Below, one piece after another: positions 15,578-25,400 of a DNA stretch of 64,000 nucleotides. The stretch spans positions 3,645,570 to 3,709,569 of the forward strand of contig OY282565.1 of the NCBI GenBank assembly GCA_958296445.1, in the 5' to 3' direction. Under the pieces are notes generated by a model. It searched no databases. It saw nothing but the letters and a program-made list of their open reading frames with translations, and was not told the origin of the DNA. The position numbers and the translations under genes were made by a program. The first letter of the stretch is position 1. The number at the start of each line of letters is the position of its first letter. Source of the DNA: an uncultured Dehalococcoidia bacterium (lineage in GTDB: Bacteria; Chloroflexota; Dehalococcoidia; Lucifugimonadales; UBA3495).

Positions 15578-16168
15578 ATGAGGCTGGACTTTTCGCCAGA
15601 GCCGTTGCCTCTGGCCTTTGACGAATATGGGGTTGTGCGAGTTAATGGGAGGCGGATTACCCTGGACAACGTTTTGATTGCTTATAACCACGGTAGCTTC
15701 GCGCACCAGATAGCATATAATTTTGACTTGGACACCTCTGACGTTCACGCCATCCTCTGCTATTACCTGCGTCACAAACCCGAGGTTGACGAGTATCTGG
15801 AACAGTGGGAAATCCGCAACGAGAAGGCGAAGAAGGAAATCGAGGCCAAGTTCGGTACTTGGGATGAACACCAAGCCCGATTCATCCGCAAGGCCATCCT
15901 GTTCGACTCTTTCAGGGGGGGAGCGACGCCCTTCGACCTCGTCCACGATTTCCCTAGCTTCAATCTTCCGGAAATCCACGCGGTCTATAAGGATTATCTA
16001 AGCCGCAAAGGGGATCTGGATGTCTACCTTGAAGAAATATCAAGGGATGACGACTACCTAGAGGCTTTGGGCTATCAAGTCGAGAAAATCTGCGCCCGAC
16101 TGAAAACTTCCGGGGATGTTCCCGCCGCCTGGCAAGAACATCTAATCGAAGTGGCCGGCAAGAAATAG
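15578..16168 (+). CDS. Tandem DUF433 protein (antitoxin-like)
   Basis: Two DUF433-like helix-turn-helix units are visible. The first is at about 22-68 (RITLDNVLIAYNHGSF ... AILCYYLRHKPEVDEYL). The second is at about 108-155 (ILFDSFRGGATPFDLVHDF ... HAVYKDYLSRKGDLDVYLEE). DUF433 proteins are usually 75-120 residues and act as antitoxins for DUF5615 PIN-like toxins; this 196-residue form is a duplication. GGAGG precedes the ATG. The DUF5615 gene follows after 9 bases. Confidence 0.78.
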   Translation: MRLDFSPEPLPLAFDEYGVVRVNGRRITLDNVLIAYNHGSFAHQIAYNFDLDTSDVHAILCYYLRHKPEVDEYLEQWEIRNEKAKKEIEAKFGTWDEHQARFIRKAILFDSFRGGATPFDLVHDFPSFNLPEIHAVYKDYLSRKGDLDVYLEEISRDDDYLEALGYQVEKICARLKTSGDVPAAWQEHLIEVAGKK

Positions 16169-16177
16169 GCGCTTTCC

Positions 16178-16543
16178 GTGGCCCGATTCATTACCGACCA
16201 AGACTTCGACGCTAGAATCGTCAGGCAACTCGGAAACAGAATCCCCAGGCTGAATCTGATTTCCGTCCGCGACGTCGGATTGGCGAATGCGCCAGACCCG
16301 TCCATACTGGAGTGGGCGGCTGAACACGGACGCACCGTGCTGACTCACGACATCAACACGATGCCGCGCTTTGCCCAAAGCCGCATAGATGCGGGGATGC
16401 CGATGCTTGGCCTGATTGTTGTCCGCCAACAGCTAACCGTAGGGGAAGCTCTCGACCGAATCGAACGGATTGCGCGAACAGTAGCCGACGACGGGATGGA
16501 AGGCCAGATTATAACCCTCGGCCGACTGTCTTTTGGCCTTTGA
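16178..16543 (+). CDS. DUF5615 PIN-like toxin candidate
   Basis: The 121-residue protein has the Mut7-C/PIN-like pattern of DUF5615: FITDQDFDARIVRQL with acidic residues at the N-terminus, VRDVGLANAPDPSILEWAAEHGRTVLTHD, and a final hydrophobic strand with GLIVVRQQ. The acidic residues would bind metal for RNA cleavage. The start is GTG 16178. Position directly after DUF433 supports a toxin-antitoxin pair, with the antitoxin first. Confidence 0.8.
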   Translation: MARFITDQDFDARIVRQLGNRIPRLNLISVRDVGLANAPDPSILEWAAEHGRTVLTHDINTMPRFAQSRIDAGMPMLGLIVVRQQLTVGEALDRIERIARTVADDGMEGQIITLGRLSFGL

Positions 16544-16570
16544 GGGCGAATTTCCCGCCCTAATCCGCCC

Positions 16571-17689
16571 CTACTCAAAAATATCCAGCGGCAAAAACGC
16601 CGACACCACGAAGTTCGGCACATCCACCACCTCGCTCACCTTCAGATCCACCGCCACACTACAGATGCAGTAGGCTTGCTCGCGGCTCCAGCCCCGCTCC
16701 ATCAGCAGGTGAATCATATTCAGCAGGGCCTGGCGGGATGCCAGGGTGCCGTCCTCCGACTCGTTGCGCCATCCCCCGCCGGGCGTGGGGGCGATGCACA
16801 TTCCGGTGGAGGCCAGGAAGCGGCGGGGGGCGGCCATTTCCGGGCTGGTGAAGTAGTCGTCGCGCTCGAAGTAGGGAAAATTGATACCCCGCCGCTGGGC
16901 CTCGCCTTTCAGCGCCCGGAAGCTGACGTGCAGGGTGCAGTCCATCTCAATGGCCGTGCCGCAGCACTCGGAATCGCCTTGCGCGTAATGCGCGTCCCCG
17001 GCCGAAAACAGGGCGCCCTCGGTGAACACCGGCAGCAACAGGCGGGTTCCGGCGGTTAGCTGCTTGATGTCCACGTTGCCGCCGTGTTCGCGGGGCGGGA
17101 TGGTTCGCAGCCCCTCCGACGCGAAAGGCTCCTGCGCCGGCACCGCCCCGGCCGGAGTCGGCCCCACCACCATACCGCCCCGGCGCAGCAGTTCGTCCTC
17201 CCGCAACAGTATCTCCTGCCGCAGCGCCCGCGACGGGGCCACGCCGATGGTTCCCATAAACGACGCCTCGGGAACCCGCACGCCGGGCAACTGCTCCGAG
17301 CGGGCGAACCCGTCGCGCATCTCCCAATGGACAATGTAGGGTTCGGTGTAAACATCGCGCAGGAACCCGAAACCGGGCAGAATGGTGGTGAAGCCCCACG
17401 AGGCCGGCTCGATGTTCAGTATGGTGATTTCCAGCAGGTCGCCCGGCTCGGCGCCGTTGACGTAGACCGGCCCGGTTAAAGGATGCACCAAGCCCAGGTC
17501 GGTCTGCAATAAATCCGCCGCCTGGGTTTGCGACGTAATCTGACCATCAAAGGCGTTGCGGGTCTGCATCACCACTTCCTCGCCTTCATCGGCCCGGACG
17601 GCGGGCGGGATGTCGGGATGCCAGCGGTTATGCCCCTTTTCCGGCTCGCCGCCGCACTGCTTCGAGTAGTCCAGCAATATCTCTTTCAC
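16571..17689 (-). CDS. Acetamidase/formamidase family protein
   Basis: 372 residues matching the FmdA_AmdA family, which hydrolyses short amides to carboxylate and ammonia: DLGLVHPLTGPVYVNGAEPGD in pieces, HWEMRDGFARS, PGVRVPEASFMGTIGVAP, REHGGNVDIKQL, FSAGDAHYAQGDSECCGTAIE and the C-terminal CSVAVDLKVSEVVD. The GTG at 17689 is chosen because AAGGAGG lies 9 bases upstream and the residues then begin VKEILLDYSKQ, as in homologues. No amide transporter adjoins; a solute-binding lipoprotein is divergently encoded at 17876. Confidence 0.9.
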   Translation of the reverse strand: MKEILLDYSKQCGGEPEKGHNRWHPDIPPAVRADEGEEVVMQTRNAFDGQITSQTQAADLLQTDLGLVHPLTGPVYVNGAEPGDLLEITILNIEPASWGFTTILPGFGFLRDVYTEPYIVHWEMRDGFARSEQLPGVRVPEASFMGTIGVAPSRALRQEILLREDELLRRGGMVVGPTPAGAVPAQEPFASEGLRTIPPREHGGNVDIKQLTAGTRLLLPVFTEGALFSAGDAHYAQGDSECCGTAIEMDCTLHVSFRALKGEAQRRGINFPYFERDDYFTSPEMAAPRRFLASTGMCIAPTPGGGWRNESEDGTLASRQALLNMIHLLMERGWSREQAYCICSVAVDLKVSEVVDVPNFVVSAFLPLDIFE

Positions 17690-17875
17690 GATGGGCCTCC
17701 TTGCCCGGCAGGTTTGGGCGCGTCTGGCTGCGCTGATTATAACCCAATAACCGGGCCGGGCCGAAAGGACAACGGCCAAACCGCGCTGATATTCTGTTTA
17801 TGGGCAATCCTGAAAATCCCCCAATCCTGAAAATCCTGATTCAGACAAAAAACCAATATCCGGGAGGTATAAAAT

Positions 17876-19648
17876 ATGAGGTTTGTCCTGTTGCTAACCG
17901 GGTTGCTGCTGGCCGGCGTTCTAGCCGTCGCCTGCGGTTCGGATACGCCGACGGATACCCCGACGCCCGCGCCGACGGTGGCACCCTCGCCAACCCCCGC
18001 GCCAACGGCTACGTCTATGTTTATCCCAACGGCCACGCCCGCCCCAACGGTTGCCGCCACCCCGGTGCCAACGGCCATGCCTGCCCTCACCGAAGCGCGG
18101 CCCGGCGGCAGCACCGGAGCGGCCCCCGCCGGAACCCCGGTTGAGGGCGGCGTGCTACAAATGCTGGGCAGCGACCCGCCCACCCTCGACCCCCACCAGA
18201 CCGGCGACGCCACCTCGTCCCGCTACGTTCTGGAAGTGTTCGGCGGGCTGCTTACCATAGACCCCGCCCTCGCCATCGTGCCGGATTTGGCCCAGGACTG
18301 GAGCATTGACCCCGACGGGATGGGCTACACCTTCCGGCTGAACCCGGCCGCCAGCTTTCACGACGGGCGCCGGGTCACCGCCGACGACGCGCAGTGGTCT
18401 TTCGAGCGGGCCGCCGACCCGGCCACCGAAGCCCCCGCCGTAGACATATTCCTCGGCGACATCGTGGGGGTGACCGACAAGCTGAACGGCGCGGCGGACT
18501 CCATATCCGGCATCAGCGTCATAGACGCCGGAACGCTGCGCGTGGAAACCGACGCCCCCAAACCCTACTTCCTGTCCAAGCTCACCTATCCCTCGGCTTT
18601 CGTGCTTGACCGCGCCAACGTGGAAACCGGACGGGGCTGGGTAAACTCGCCCAACGGCACCGGCCCCTTCATCCTGTCCGAATACGAGCCCGGCGTCCTG
18701 ATGCGTCTGGAACGCTTCGACGGCTACCACCTCGGCCCGGCCAAAGTGGATGCCGTGGAGTTCAACCTAGCCGGCGGCAACGGAATGCTGATGTATGAGA
18801 ACGACGAAATCCACGTAGGCCGCGTCGGAGTTGGGCTGCTGGAAGGGCTGCGCGACCCCGCCAACCCACTGCATAACCAGCTCCACCGGGGAACGCCGCA
18901 GTTCGACGTGTCCTACATCGGAATGAACACCGCCGAACCGCCCTTCGACGACCTGAACGTCCGCTTGGCCCTAAACTACGCCATAGACCGGGAAACCTTG
19001 ACCCAAGTGCTACTGGAGGACACGTCCGTTCCGGCCAAAGGCATCCTGCCGCCGGGCTTCCCCGGCTACAATCCCGGCTTGGCGGGCTATGAGTACGACC
19101 CGGAAAAGGCGCGGCAACTGCTGGCGGATTCCAAGTACGGCAGCGACCCGGCCAGCTACCCGCCCATCACCATAACCCTGCCCGGCTCTTTCGGTTCGTC
19201 AATCAGCACCGAGATGGAAGTAATCCTAGCGACTTGGGAGGAGCAGTTAGGCATCCGTATGGATTTGCTCCAAACCGAATGGGCCACCTACCTAGAAGAC
19301 CTGCGGGAACGGCGCTTCCAGATTTTCGGCGGCCTAGCCTGGATTGCCGACTACCCCGACCCGGAAAATTTCTTGGACGTGCTGTTTCACAGCGAAAGCA
19401 GCAACAACCACACCGGCTACAGCGACCCGGAACTGGACGCCCTGCTGGAACGCGCCCGCGTGGAGCCAACCCAAGAAACCCGTTTCGCCCTCTACCGGGA
19501 GGCCGAGCAGATGATTCTCGACGGCGCCCCCTGGGCCCCCCTCTGGCACTCCGCCGGCGAGCATTACCTGATTAAGCCCTATGTCCAGGGCTTCCCCCTC
19601 TCGTCCCTAGTGATTCCCCGCCTGCGGTTCGTCTACTTCACCGAATAA
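17876..19648 (+). CDS. ABC transporter substrate-binding lipoprotein, peptide/nickel (SBP_bac_5) family
   Basis: A lipoprotein signal with lipobox LAVAC (Cys20) is followed by a Pro/Thr-rich linker (about 24-75) and an SBP family 5 domain: VEGGVLQMLGSDPPTLDPHQT, the YVLEVFGGLLTIDP strand, YTFRLNPAASFHDGRRVTADD in pieces, RLALNYAIDRETLTQVLL, and a C-terminal DYPDPENFLDVLFHS. The protein, 590 residues, would capture oligopeptides or similar solutes outside the membrane. The matching permease and ATPase genes (DppBCDF type) are absent, so it is an orphan. GGGAGG lies 7 bases before the ATG. Confidence 0.92.
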   Translation: MRFVLLLTGLLLAGVLAVACGSDTPTDTPTPAPTVAPSPTPAPTATSMFIPTATPAPTVAATPVPTAMPALTEARPGGSTGAAPAGTPVEGGVLQMLGSDPPTLDPHQTGDATSSRYVLEVFGGLLTIDPALAIVPDLAQDWSIDPDGMGYTFRLNPAASFHDGRRVTADDAQWSFERAADPATEAPAVDIFLGDIVGVTDKLNGAADSISGISVIDAGTLRVETDAPKPYFLSKLTYPSAFVLDRANVETGRGWVNSPNGTGPFILSEYEPGVLMRLERFDGYHLGPAKVDAVEFNLAGGNGMLMYENDEIHVGRVGVGLLEGLRDPANPLHNQLHRGTPQFDVSYIGMNTAEPPFDDLNVRLALNYAIDRETLTQVLLEDTSVPAKGILPPGFPGYNPGLAGYEYDPEKARQLLADSKYGSDPASYPPITITLPGSFGSSISTEMEVILATWEEQLGIRMDLLQTEWATYLEDLRERRFQIFGGLAWIADYPDPENFLDVLFHSESSNNHTGYSDPELDALLERARVEPTQETRFALYREAEQMILDGAPWAPLWHSAGEHYLIKPYVQGFPLSSLVIPRLRFVYFTE

Positions 19649-19769
19649 GGCGAAAACCCGGAACAGCGCGAAAACCGCCCCTTTTCCAACGCACCGGACG
19701 CAGGGATAACCCGGAGCATATCCGGTAATCTATCCCCTGCGTCCGTCGCATTGAATTCTGATCCCCGCC

Positions 19770-19837
19770 TGTCATTCTGAGCAAAGCGAAGAATCTCACC
19801 TTGGGCGGTCAGACCCTTCGCTTTGCTCAGGGTGACA
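19770..19837. repeat. Palindromic dispersed element, best-preserved copy
   Basis: The 19649-19957 gap holds this element. The arm 19770-19791 (tgtcattctgagcaaagcgaag, given here in two pieces: tgtcattctg and agcaaagcgaag) pairs with 19816-19837 over 22 positions with two mismatches, around 24 bases. Degenerate gctcagggtgaca copies continue to about 19905. It sits between the solute-binding protein and exonuclease genes, where it could also act as a bidirectional hairpin. Confidence 0.85.
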
Positions 19838-19957
19838 ATGGGGTTATCTCAGGGTAGCAACGGGGTTTGCTCAGGGCAACAATCAGGTTTGCTCAGAGTG
19901 CCAATGGGGAATCTCGCAATTTTCTCTTAACTACGATTATCAGGGGGGAATACCGCA

Positions 19958-20836
19958 TTGGAAATCTATCTAATTGACGGCACCTACGAACTGTTTCGCG
20001 CCTATCACGCCCTGCCCCCGCTGGAATCCCCCGCCGGGCAGCCCGTGGGCGCGGTTCACGGGCTGATCCAAAGCCTGCTGCGCCTCATCCGCGAAAGCGG
20101 GGTTACGCATATCGGCTGCGCCTTCGACAGCGTGATAACCTCTTTCCGCAACGGCCTGTTCCCCGGCTACAAGACCGGCGAGGCAACGCCGCCGGAGCTA
20201 CTGGCCCAATTCGGGCCGGCCGAGCGGGCAGTAGCGGCCCTAGGCGTCCGCGTCTGGCCGATGGTGGAGTTCGAGGCCGACGACGCCATCGCCGCCGCAG
20301 TAGCCCAACTGTCCCCCAACCCCGCCGTGGAGCGCATCATCATCTGCTCCCCCGACAAAGACCTGGCCCAGCTTGTGCAGGGCGAGCGGATAGTCTGTCT
20401 CGACCGGCGGCGGGGCGAAACGCTAGACCAAACCGGCGTAATCGCCAAGCACGGCGTACCCCCAACGTCCATCCCCGACCTGCTGGCCCTCACCGGCGAC
20501 GCCGCCGACGGCATCCCCGGTCTGCCCCGATGGGGGGCCAAAACCTCCGCCGCCGTACTGTTGCGCTACGGCCACCTAGAGGCCATCCCCACCACCGGGC
20601 CGTGGGATGTGCCGGTGCGCGGCGCGGCAACGCTACAAGGCATCCTGTCCCGGGAATACGAAAACGCGCTGCTCTACCGCCACCTCGCCACCCTACGCCG
20701 CGACGCGCCCATCGAAGCCCACACCGACGCCCTCCACTGGCCCGGCGCATCCCGCGCCGAATACCAATCGCTGTGCCAAGAACTGGGCCTAACGCGCCTA
20801 GCCACGCTGCCCCACCAATGGGCCGGAGAAACCTAG
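19958..20836 (+). CDS. 5'-3' exonuclease (FEN/PolA N-terminal domain type)
   Basis: 292 residues with the flap-endonuclease layout: LIDGTYELFRAYHALP at the N-terminus with metal-binding Asp, CAFDSVITSFRNGLFPGYK, the acidic FEADDAIAAA, SPDKDLAQLV, and the helix-three-turn-helix GDAADGIPGLPRWGAKTSA. It is a stand-alone nuclease like the N-terminal domain of DNA polymerase I; the polymerase is not attached. Use in replication or repair is expected. The start is TTG 19958, with a CAGGGGGGAA site just upstream. Confidence 0.88.
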   Translation: MEIYLIDGTYELFRAYHALPPLESPAGQPVGAVHGLIQSLLRLIRESGVTHIGCAFDSVITSFRNGLFPGYKTGEATPPELLAQFGPAERAVAALGVRVWPMVEFEADDAIAAAVAQLSPNPAVERIIICSPDKDLAQLVQGERIVCLDRRRGETLDQTGVIAKHGVPPTSIPDLLALTGDAADGIPGLPRWGAKTSAAVLLRYGHLEAIPTTGPWDVPVRGAATLQGILSREYENALLYRHLATLRRDAPIEAHTDALHWPGASRAEYQSLCQELGLTRLATLPHQWAGET

Positions 20837-20899
20837 CCCCGGCCCGCGAATCGGTTACAATAACCAGCATCCGCAAGCCACCCACAAGGACGGGCGCCA

Positions 20900-21451
20900 A
20901 TGTCCACCCAGAAAACGCTACTAACCGCCGACGAGTTTTTTGAGCTGTACAGCCATAAGGACGGAAAATTTGAGCTGGTTCAGGGGGAAGTAATCGAAAT
21001 GGAGCCGCCCGGTGAAGAGCATGGAGAAGTAGCCAGCAACGTCAATGCCGCATTTCACGGCTATTCCCGTCAGTACGGCACCGGCCGGGCCGGGGTGGAA
21101 TCCGGCCATCGGCTGGAATCAAACCCGGATACCGTGCGCGGCCCCGACGTATACTTTTCGCTATCGCGGCGTCCAGGCGGGCGCGACCGGGTTCGGGCAT
21201 TCGTCACCGGCGCCCCGGAAATCGCCGTCGAAGTAGTATCGCCATCCGACACCGCCGCCGAATTAGAGCGTAAGGTTGCCGAATACCTAGCCGCGGGTTC
21301 CCTCCGGGTCTGGGTAGTCTACCCTACCAGCCGCCGCGTAACCGTCTATCGCCCCAACGGCAACGCAATATGCTACGGCAACGATGATGTGATTACCGAC
21401 GAGGAACTGCTGCCCAACTTCTCCCTCCCCCTAGCCGACATTTTCGCCTAG
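20900..21451 (+). CDS. Uma2-family (DUF820) endonuclease-like protein, copy 1
   Basis: The 183-residue protein has the family motifs: LLTADEFFELYSHKDGKFELVQGEV split over the N-terminal helix and strand, EHGEVASNVNAAFHGY, GPDVYFSLSRRPGG, GAPEIAVEVVSPSDTAAELERKV and SLRVWVVYPTSRRVTVYRP. The PD-(D/E)xK-like acidic and lysine residues fall in PDV, AVEVVSPSD and EYLAAGS. Function is unproven; the family is expanded in Chloroflexota and cyanobacteria. The start follows CAAGGACGGGCGCC. It is almost identical to the next gene. Confidence 0.88.
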   Translation: MSTQKTLLTADEFFELYSHKDGKFELVQGEVIEMEPPGEEHGEVASNVNAAFHGYSRQYGTGRAGVESGHRLESNPDTVRGPDVYFSLSRRPGGRDRVRAFVTGAPEIAVEVVSPSDTAAELERKVAEYLAAGSLRVWVVYPTSRRVTVYRPNGNAICYGNDDVITDEELLPNFSLPLADIFA

Positions 21452-21517
21452 CCAGCCGCCGGGCATAGCGGAAAAAGCCCGGCGAACATCACAAGCCACC
21501 CACAAGGACGGGCGCCG

Positions 21518-22069
21518 ATGTCCACCCAAAAAACGCTACTGACCGCCGACGAGTTTTTTGAGCTGTACAGCCATAAAGACGGAAAATTTGAGCTGGTTCA
21601 AGGGGAAGTAATCCAAATGGAGCCGCCCGGCGAAGAGCATGGGGAAGTAGCGCTCAACATCGGAACATCCTTTCACGGCTACTCCCGCAAGTACGGCACC
21701 GGCCGGGCCGGGGTGGAATCCGGCCACCGGCTAGAGTCTAACCCGGATACCGTGCGCGGCCCCGACGTGTACTTTTCGCTGTCGCGGCGTCCAGGCGGGC
21801 GCGACCGGGTTCGGGCATTCGTCACCGGCGCCCCGGAAATCGCCGTCAAAGTAGTATCGCCCTCAGACACCGCCGCCGAAATAGACCGCAAGGTTGGCGA
21901 ATACCTAGCCGCCGGTTCCCTGAGAGTCTGGGTAGTCTACCCTACCAGCCGCCGCGTAACCGTCTACCGCCCCAACGGCAACGCAATATGCTACGGCAAC
22001 GATGACACGATTACCGACGAGGAACTGCTACCCAACTTCTCCCTGCCCCTAGCCGACATTTTCGCCTAG
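21518..22069 (+). CDS. Uma2-family (DUF820) endonuclease-like protein, copy 2
   Basis: Same length (183 residues) as the preceding gene and nearly identical. Differences cluster in the segment EVALNIGTSFHGYSRKY and include AVKVVSPSD in place of AVEVVSPSD. That replaces a glutamate that sits in the conserved, presumably metal-binding motif with lysine, so this copy may be inactive. The rest of the fold is kept. It lies 66 bases after copy 1 on the same strand. Confidence 0.86.
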   Translation: MSTQKTLLTADEFFELYSHKDGKFELVQGEVIQMEPPGEEHGEVALNIGTSFHGYSRKYGTGRAGVESGHRLESNPDTVRGPDVYFSLSRRPGGRDRVRAFVTGAPEIAVKVVSPSDTAAEIDRKVGEYLAAGSLRVWVVYPTSRRVTVYRPNGNAICYGNDDTITDEELLPNFSLPLADIFA

Positions 22070-22116
22070 CCGAAAGCGGCGCTTGCGAGCAAGGTTGCCG
22101 TAATAGTGCATGAGGT

Positions 22117-22190
22117 TGGCTGGGGATGGAGGATTCGAACCTCCGCTGCCTGATCCAGAGTCAGGTGTCCTACCGCTAGACTAATCCCCA
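22117..22190 (-). tRNA. tRNA-Gln (anticodon CUG)
   Basis: On the reverse strand TGGGGAT (22190-22184) pairs with ATCCCCA (22127-22121), followed by discriminator G and encoded CCA (22120-22117). The D-arm is GTCT...GGAC, the anticodon stem is CCTGA/TCAGG with loop CTCTGGA giving anticodon CTG, and the T-arm is GGAGG-TTCGAAT-CCTCC. The U1-A72 pair and G73 are as expected for tRNA-Gln. It decodes CAG. Confidence 0.95.
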
Positions 22191-22328
22191 TCAAGGACGC
22201 CGCCTGCCGTTATACGTCGCCAAACGACCCCTTTTATGGTATGGGCAGACGGGTGCGGTGTCAAGCGGGGTAAGGTTTGGGGTTGCTCTAAGGGGGCCTA
22301 GCCGCTACAATCAGCCATCCGGCTAATT

Positions 22329-22440
22329 GAGACTAGTCAGTCTCACCGGGGGTGAGCTGATTTATAGGCGCAGGTGTATGCGCGTGGCTTTCCCCCACGC
22401 CGTCCCGCCTCTACCGTGAATGGCTATGTGTGGGACAGTC
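22329..22440 (+). other. Possible structured leader RNA upstream of the giant gene
   Basis: The 22191-22489 spacer contains no gene but several strong local helices. GAGACT/AGTCTC (22329-22344) overlaps and competes with CTCACC-GGG-GGTGAG (22342-22356). Then come GCGCA-ggtgta-TGCGC (22368-22383), a GGGGG/CCCCC pairing around it, and GTCCC/GGGAC further on. The two overlapping hairpins are mutually exclusive, as in a switch. I do not recognise a known riboswitch class, and it could be chance in GC-rich DNA. Confidence 0.3.
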
Positions 22441-22489
22441 TGCGCGGCCTCCTCAGTATGAACGCGGCTGAAAGCGCAGCGTTAAAGAT

Positions 22490-25400
22490 GTGGGGATGGG
22501 CAGTAGAGTAGCCAGACTTCTAATGCTCGGCGTCCTAGGCGTGGCCGTCTTTGCGGTCGCGCTGATAGCCTATTCCTTTCCGCTGCCCACCAGCTCAGCG
22601 ACCTACTGGTCCAGCGCATCGGCCACCAGCACCCCGCCATCCAACCCGGACGCCACCCCCACCAGCACCCCAATCGTACCGCCAGCACCCGTAACCCCGA
22701 CACCCGCAACGCCAACGCCCAACCCGGACAACACCCCCACCAGCACCCCACCCGTGCCGCCAACACCTGTAACCCCGACGCCCGTAACGCCAACGCCCAA
22801 CCCGGACGACACCCCCACCAGCACCCCGCCCATAACGCCAACGCCCAACCCAGACGGGAATGAAACCACCACCCCGCCCGTAACGCCAACACCCAACCCG
22901 GACGGGAACGAAACCACCACCCCGCCCGTAACGCCAACACCCAACCCGGACGGGAACGAAACCACCACCCCGCCCGTAACGCCAACACCCAGCCCGGACG
23001 GAAACGAAACCACCACCCCGCCCGCAACGCCAACGCCCAACCCAGACGGGAACGAAACCAGCACGCCGCCCGTAACGCCAACACCCGGCCCAGACAGGAA
23101 CGAGACCAGCACGCCGTCCAACCCAGACGGGAACGAAACCACCACCCCACCCGTAACGCCCCCATCCTGCCCAGCCGATACCGCCACCAGCACGCTATCC
23201 TGCCCAACCGACACCGCCACCACCACGCTGCTCCGGTTCGGCCAAACCATAGCGCCGCAGACCTACACCGCAGGCCAACCCGTCAGCGTAACGCTCCCCG
23301 CCGCCTCGGGCGGCGCCGCCCCCTTAAGCTACCGCCTAGAACCCGCCCTGCCCAACGGCTTGTCCTTCGACCCCGACTCCCTATCCATATCCGGCGCCCC
23401 CGCCGACTTCAGCCTCCCAACGCTCTACCAACTAACCGTAACCGACGCCAACGGCGATTCTATATCCCTGCAATTCCTCCTAGAAGTGAACGCGGTTGCG
23501 CCCGCCCAATCCGCCGCCACGGTCACCGGCGTAACCATCACCTCCACCGCCCCCACAGACAACGGCGCAACCGCCCCCTACGCAGCCGCCGCGAACATTG
23601 ACGTAGCCGTAACCTTCAGCGGCCCCGTCACGGTCACCGGAACGCCCCAACTCGCCCTAGCCATCGGTTCGCGCACCCGCCAAGCCGCCTACCGCTCCGC
23701 CACCACCAGCGCCATCACCTTCCGCTACCCCGTCACCGGCGCCGACCGCGATAGCGACGGCATCAGCATCGCCGCCAACGCCCTCACCCTCAACGGCGGA
23801 ACCATCCAGTCAAGCGGCGTTGACGTCACCCTCGGCCTAGGCAGCCACGCCCTTGCCGCCCAATCAGACCACAAAGTGGACGGCGGCGGCGCATCCTTCG
23901 ACGGCGTGGCCTCGCCCGCCTACACCTTCGAGGTAGGGATACTCAAGACAATTACTCTGCCCGAAGCCGACGCCGCCTCCGGGAGTCCGCCCTACAACCT
24001 CGCCGCCACGCCCGCACTGCCCAACGGCCTAACCTTCGCCTCAGCCACGCGCACCATAGCAGGCACGCCATCCGCCGCTATGGCGACCACCACCTACACC
24101 CTAATCGCCAACAGCCCGCAGGGCAGCGACACCCTCCCGTTCACCCTCCAGGTCGTCTATCCCGCGCCGACGGTTAGCGGCGTAAGCATAACCTCCGTCC
24201 CGGCCGGCTCTAGCTACGCCGCCGACGAAAACATCGACGTGACCGTCACCTTCAGCCACCCGGTAAACGTCACCGGAACGCCCCAGCTTGCCCTAGTCAT
24301 AGGAACGAACACCCGGCAGGCGCAGCTACAATCCGCCTCCGGCTCCACCATCGGCTTCCGCTACCAAGTCGCCGACGATGACGCCGACCTAGACGGCATC
24401 AGCATCGCCGCCGACGCCCTCGCCCTGAACGGCGGCGCCATAAGAGCCGCCACCGGCGGAATGGCCGCCCTGCTGTCGCTGGGAACCCACGCCCTTTCCA
24501 ACTCCGCCAGCCACTCGGTCAAAGACGCCAAGCCCTCCTTCGGCACCGCCACTATCGAAAGCAGGCAGCTCGAAACCAACACCTCCATCACCCCCATCGT
24601 CCTGCCCGCGGCCACTAGCGGCGACGGATCCCTCACCTACACCCTGACGCCCGCGCTGCCGACGGGCATAACCTACGCCACGTCCACCCGCGCCATAGCC
24701 GGTACGCCCACGACTGCTATGGCGGCCACCACCTACACCTGGACTGCCACCGACACCGACGGCGACTCAGCGCAGCTCACCTTCAACCTCGAGGTTCTGG
24801 CCCCGCAAGGCCCCGCGCCCACCAACATAACCGTCCATAGCTCCGACCCCGACGGAAACTACCAAGACGGAGACACGCTAACACTGAAAATTACTTACCC
24901 CGGCGATATGGTAATCACCGGGGCGCCCTATCTCATCCTCGACGTCGGCGGCAGCCCGCGCCGGGCGTTCTTCGACAGCGGCGATTCCGAGTTCGACAGT
25001 TTGGAGCGCGAATTGCCCTTCAACTACACCATCCAGCCAGGCGATTTCGACGGCGACGGCATCGCCGTGGCCGCCGACGCCCTGCGGCTGAACGGCGGAA
25101 GCATCCTTACGTACGTCGCCAGAGAGCAAGCCAGACTCGGCCTCGGCAGCCACGCCGTCGCCAGCGGCGACGCCACCAGCGCCACAATGCGCGTCAACGA
25201 CGCCGCCCCATCCTTCGGCGCCGCCACCCTAGATAACAAGCTCTACGACACCAACACCGCCATCACCCCCATCGTCCTGCCCGAAGCCACCGGCGGCGAC
25301 GGCACATTGAGCTACACCCTCACCCCTTCCACGATGCCCGCAGGTATGACCTGGACGGCTTCCACCCGCACCATAGCCGGTACGCCGACCACCACTACCC

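Larger units (their letters stand above)
20868..22069. repeat. Direct tandem duplication (618-bp period) carrying two Uma2 genes
   Basis: The segment starting gcaagccacccacaaggacg before the first gene recurs with the same leader 618 bases on, and both copies run to the end of each gene. Only scattered substitutions separate them, mostly third-position, so the duplication is recent. Confidence 0.9.
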
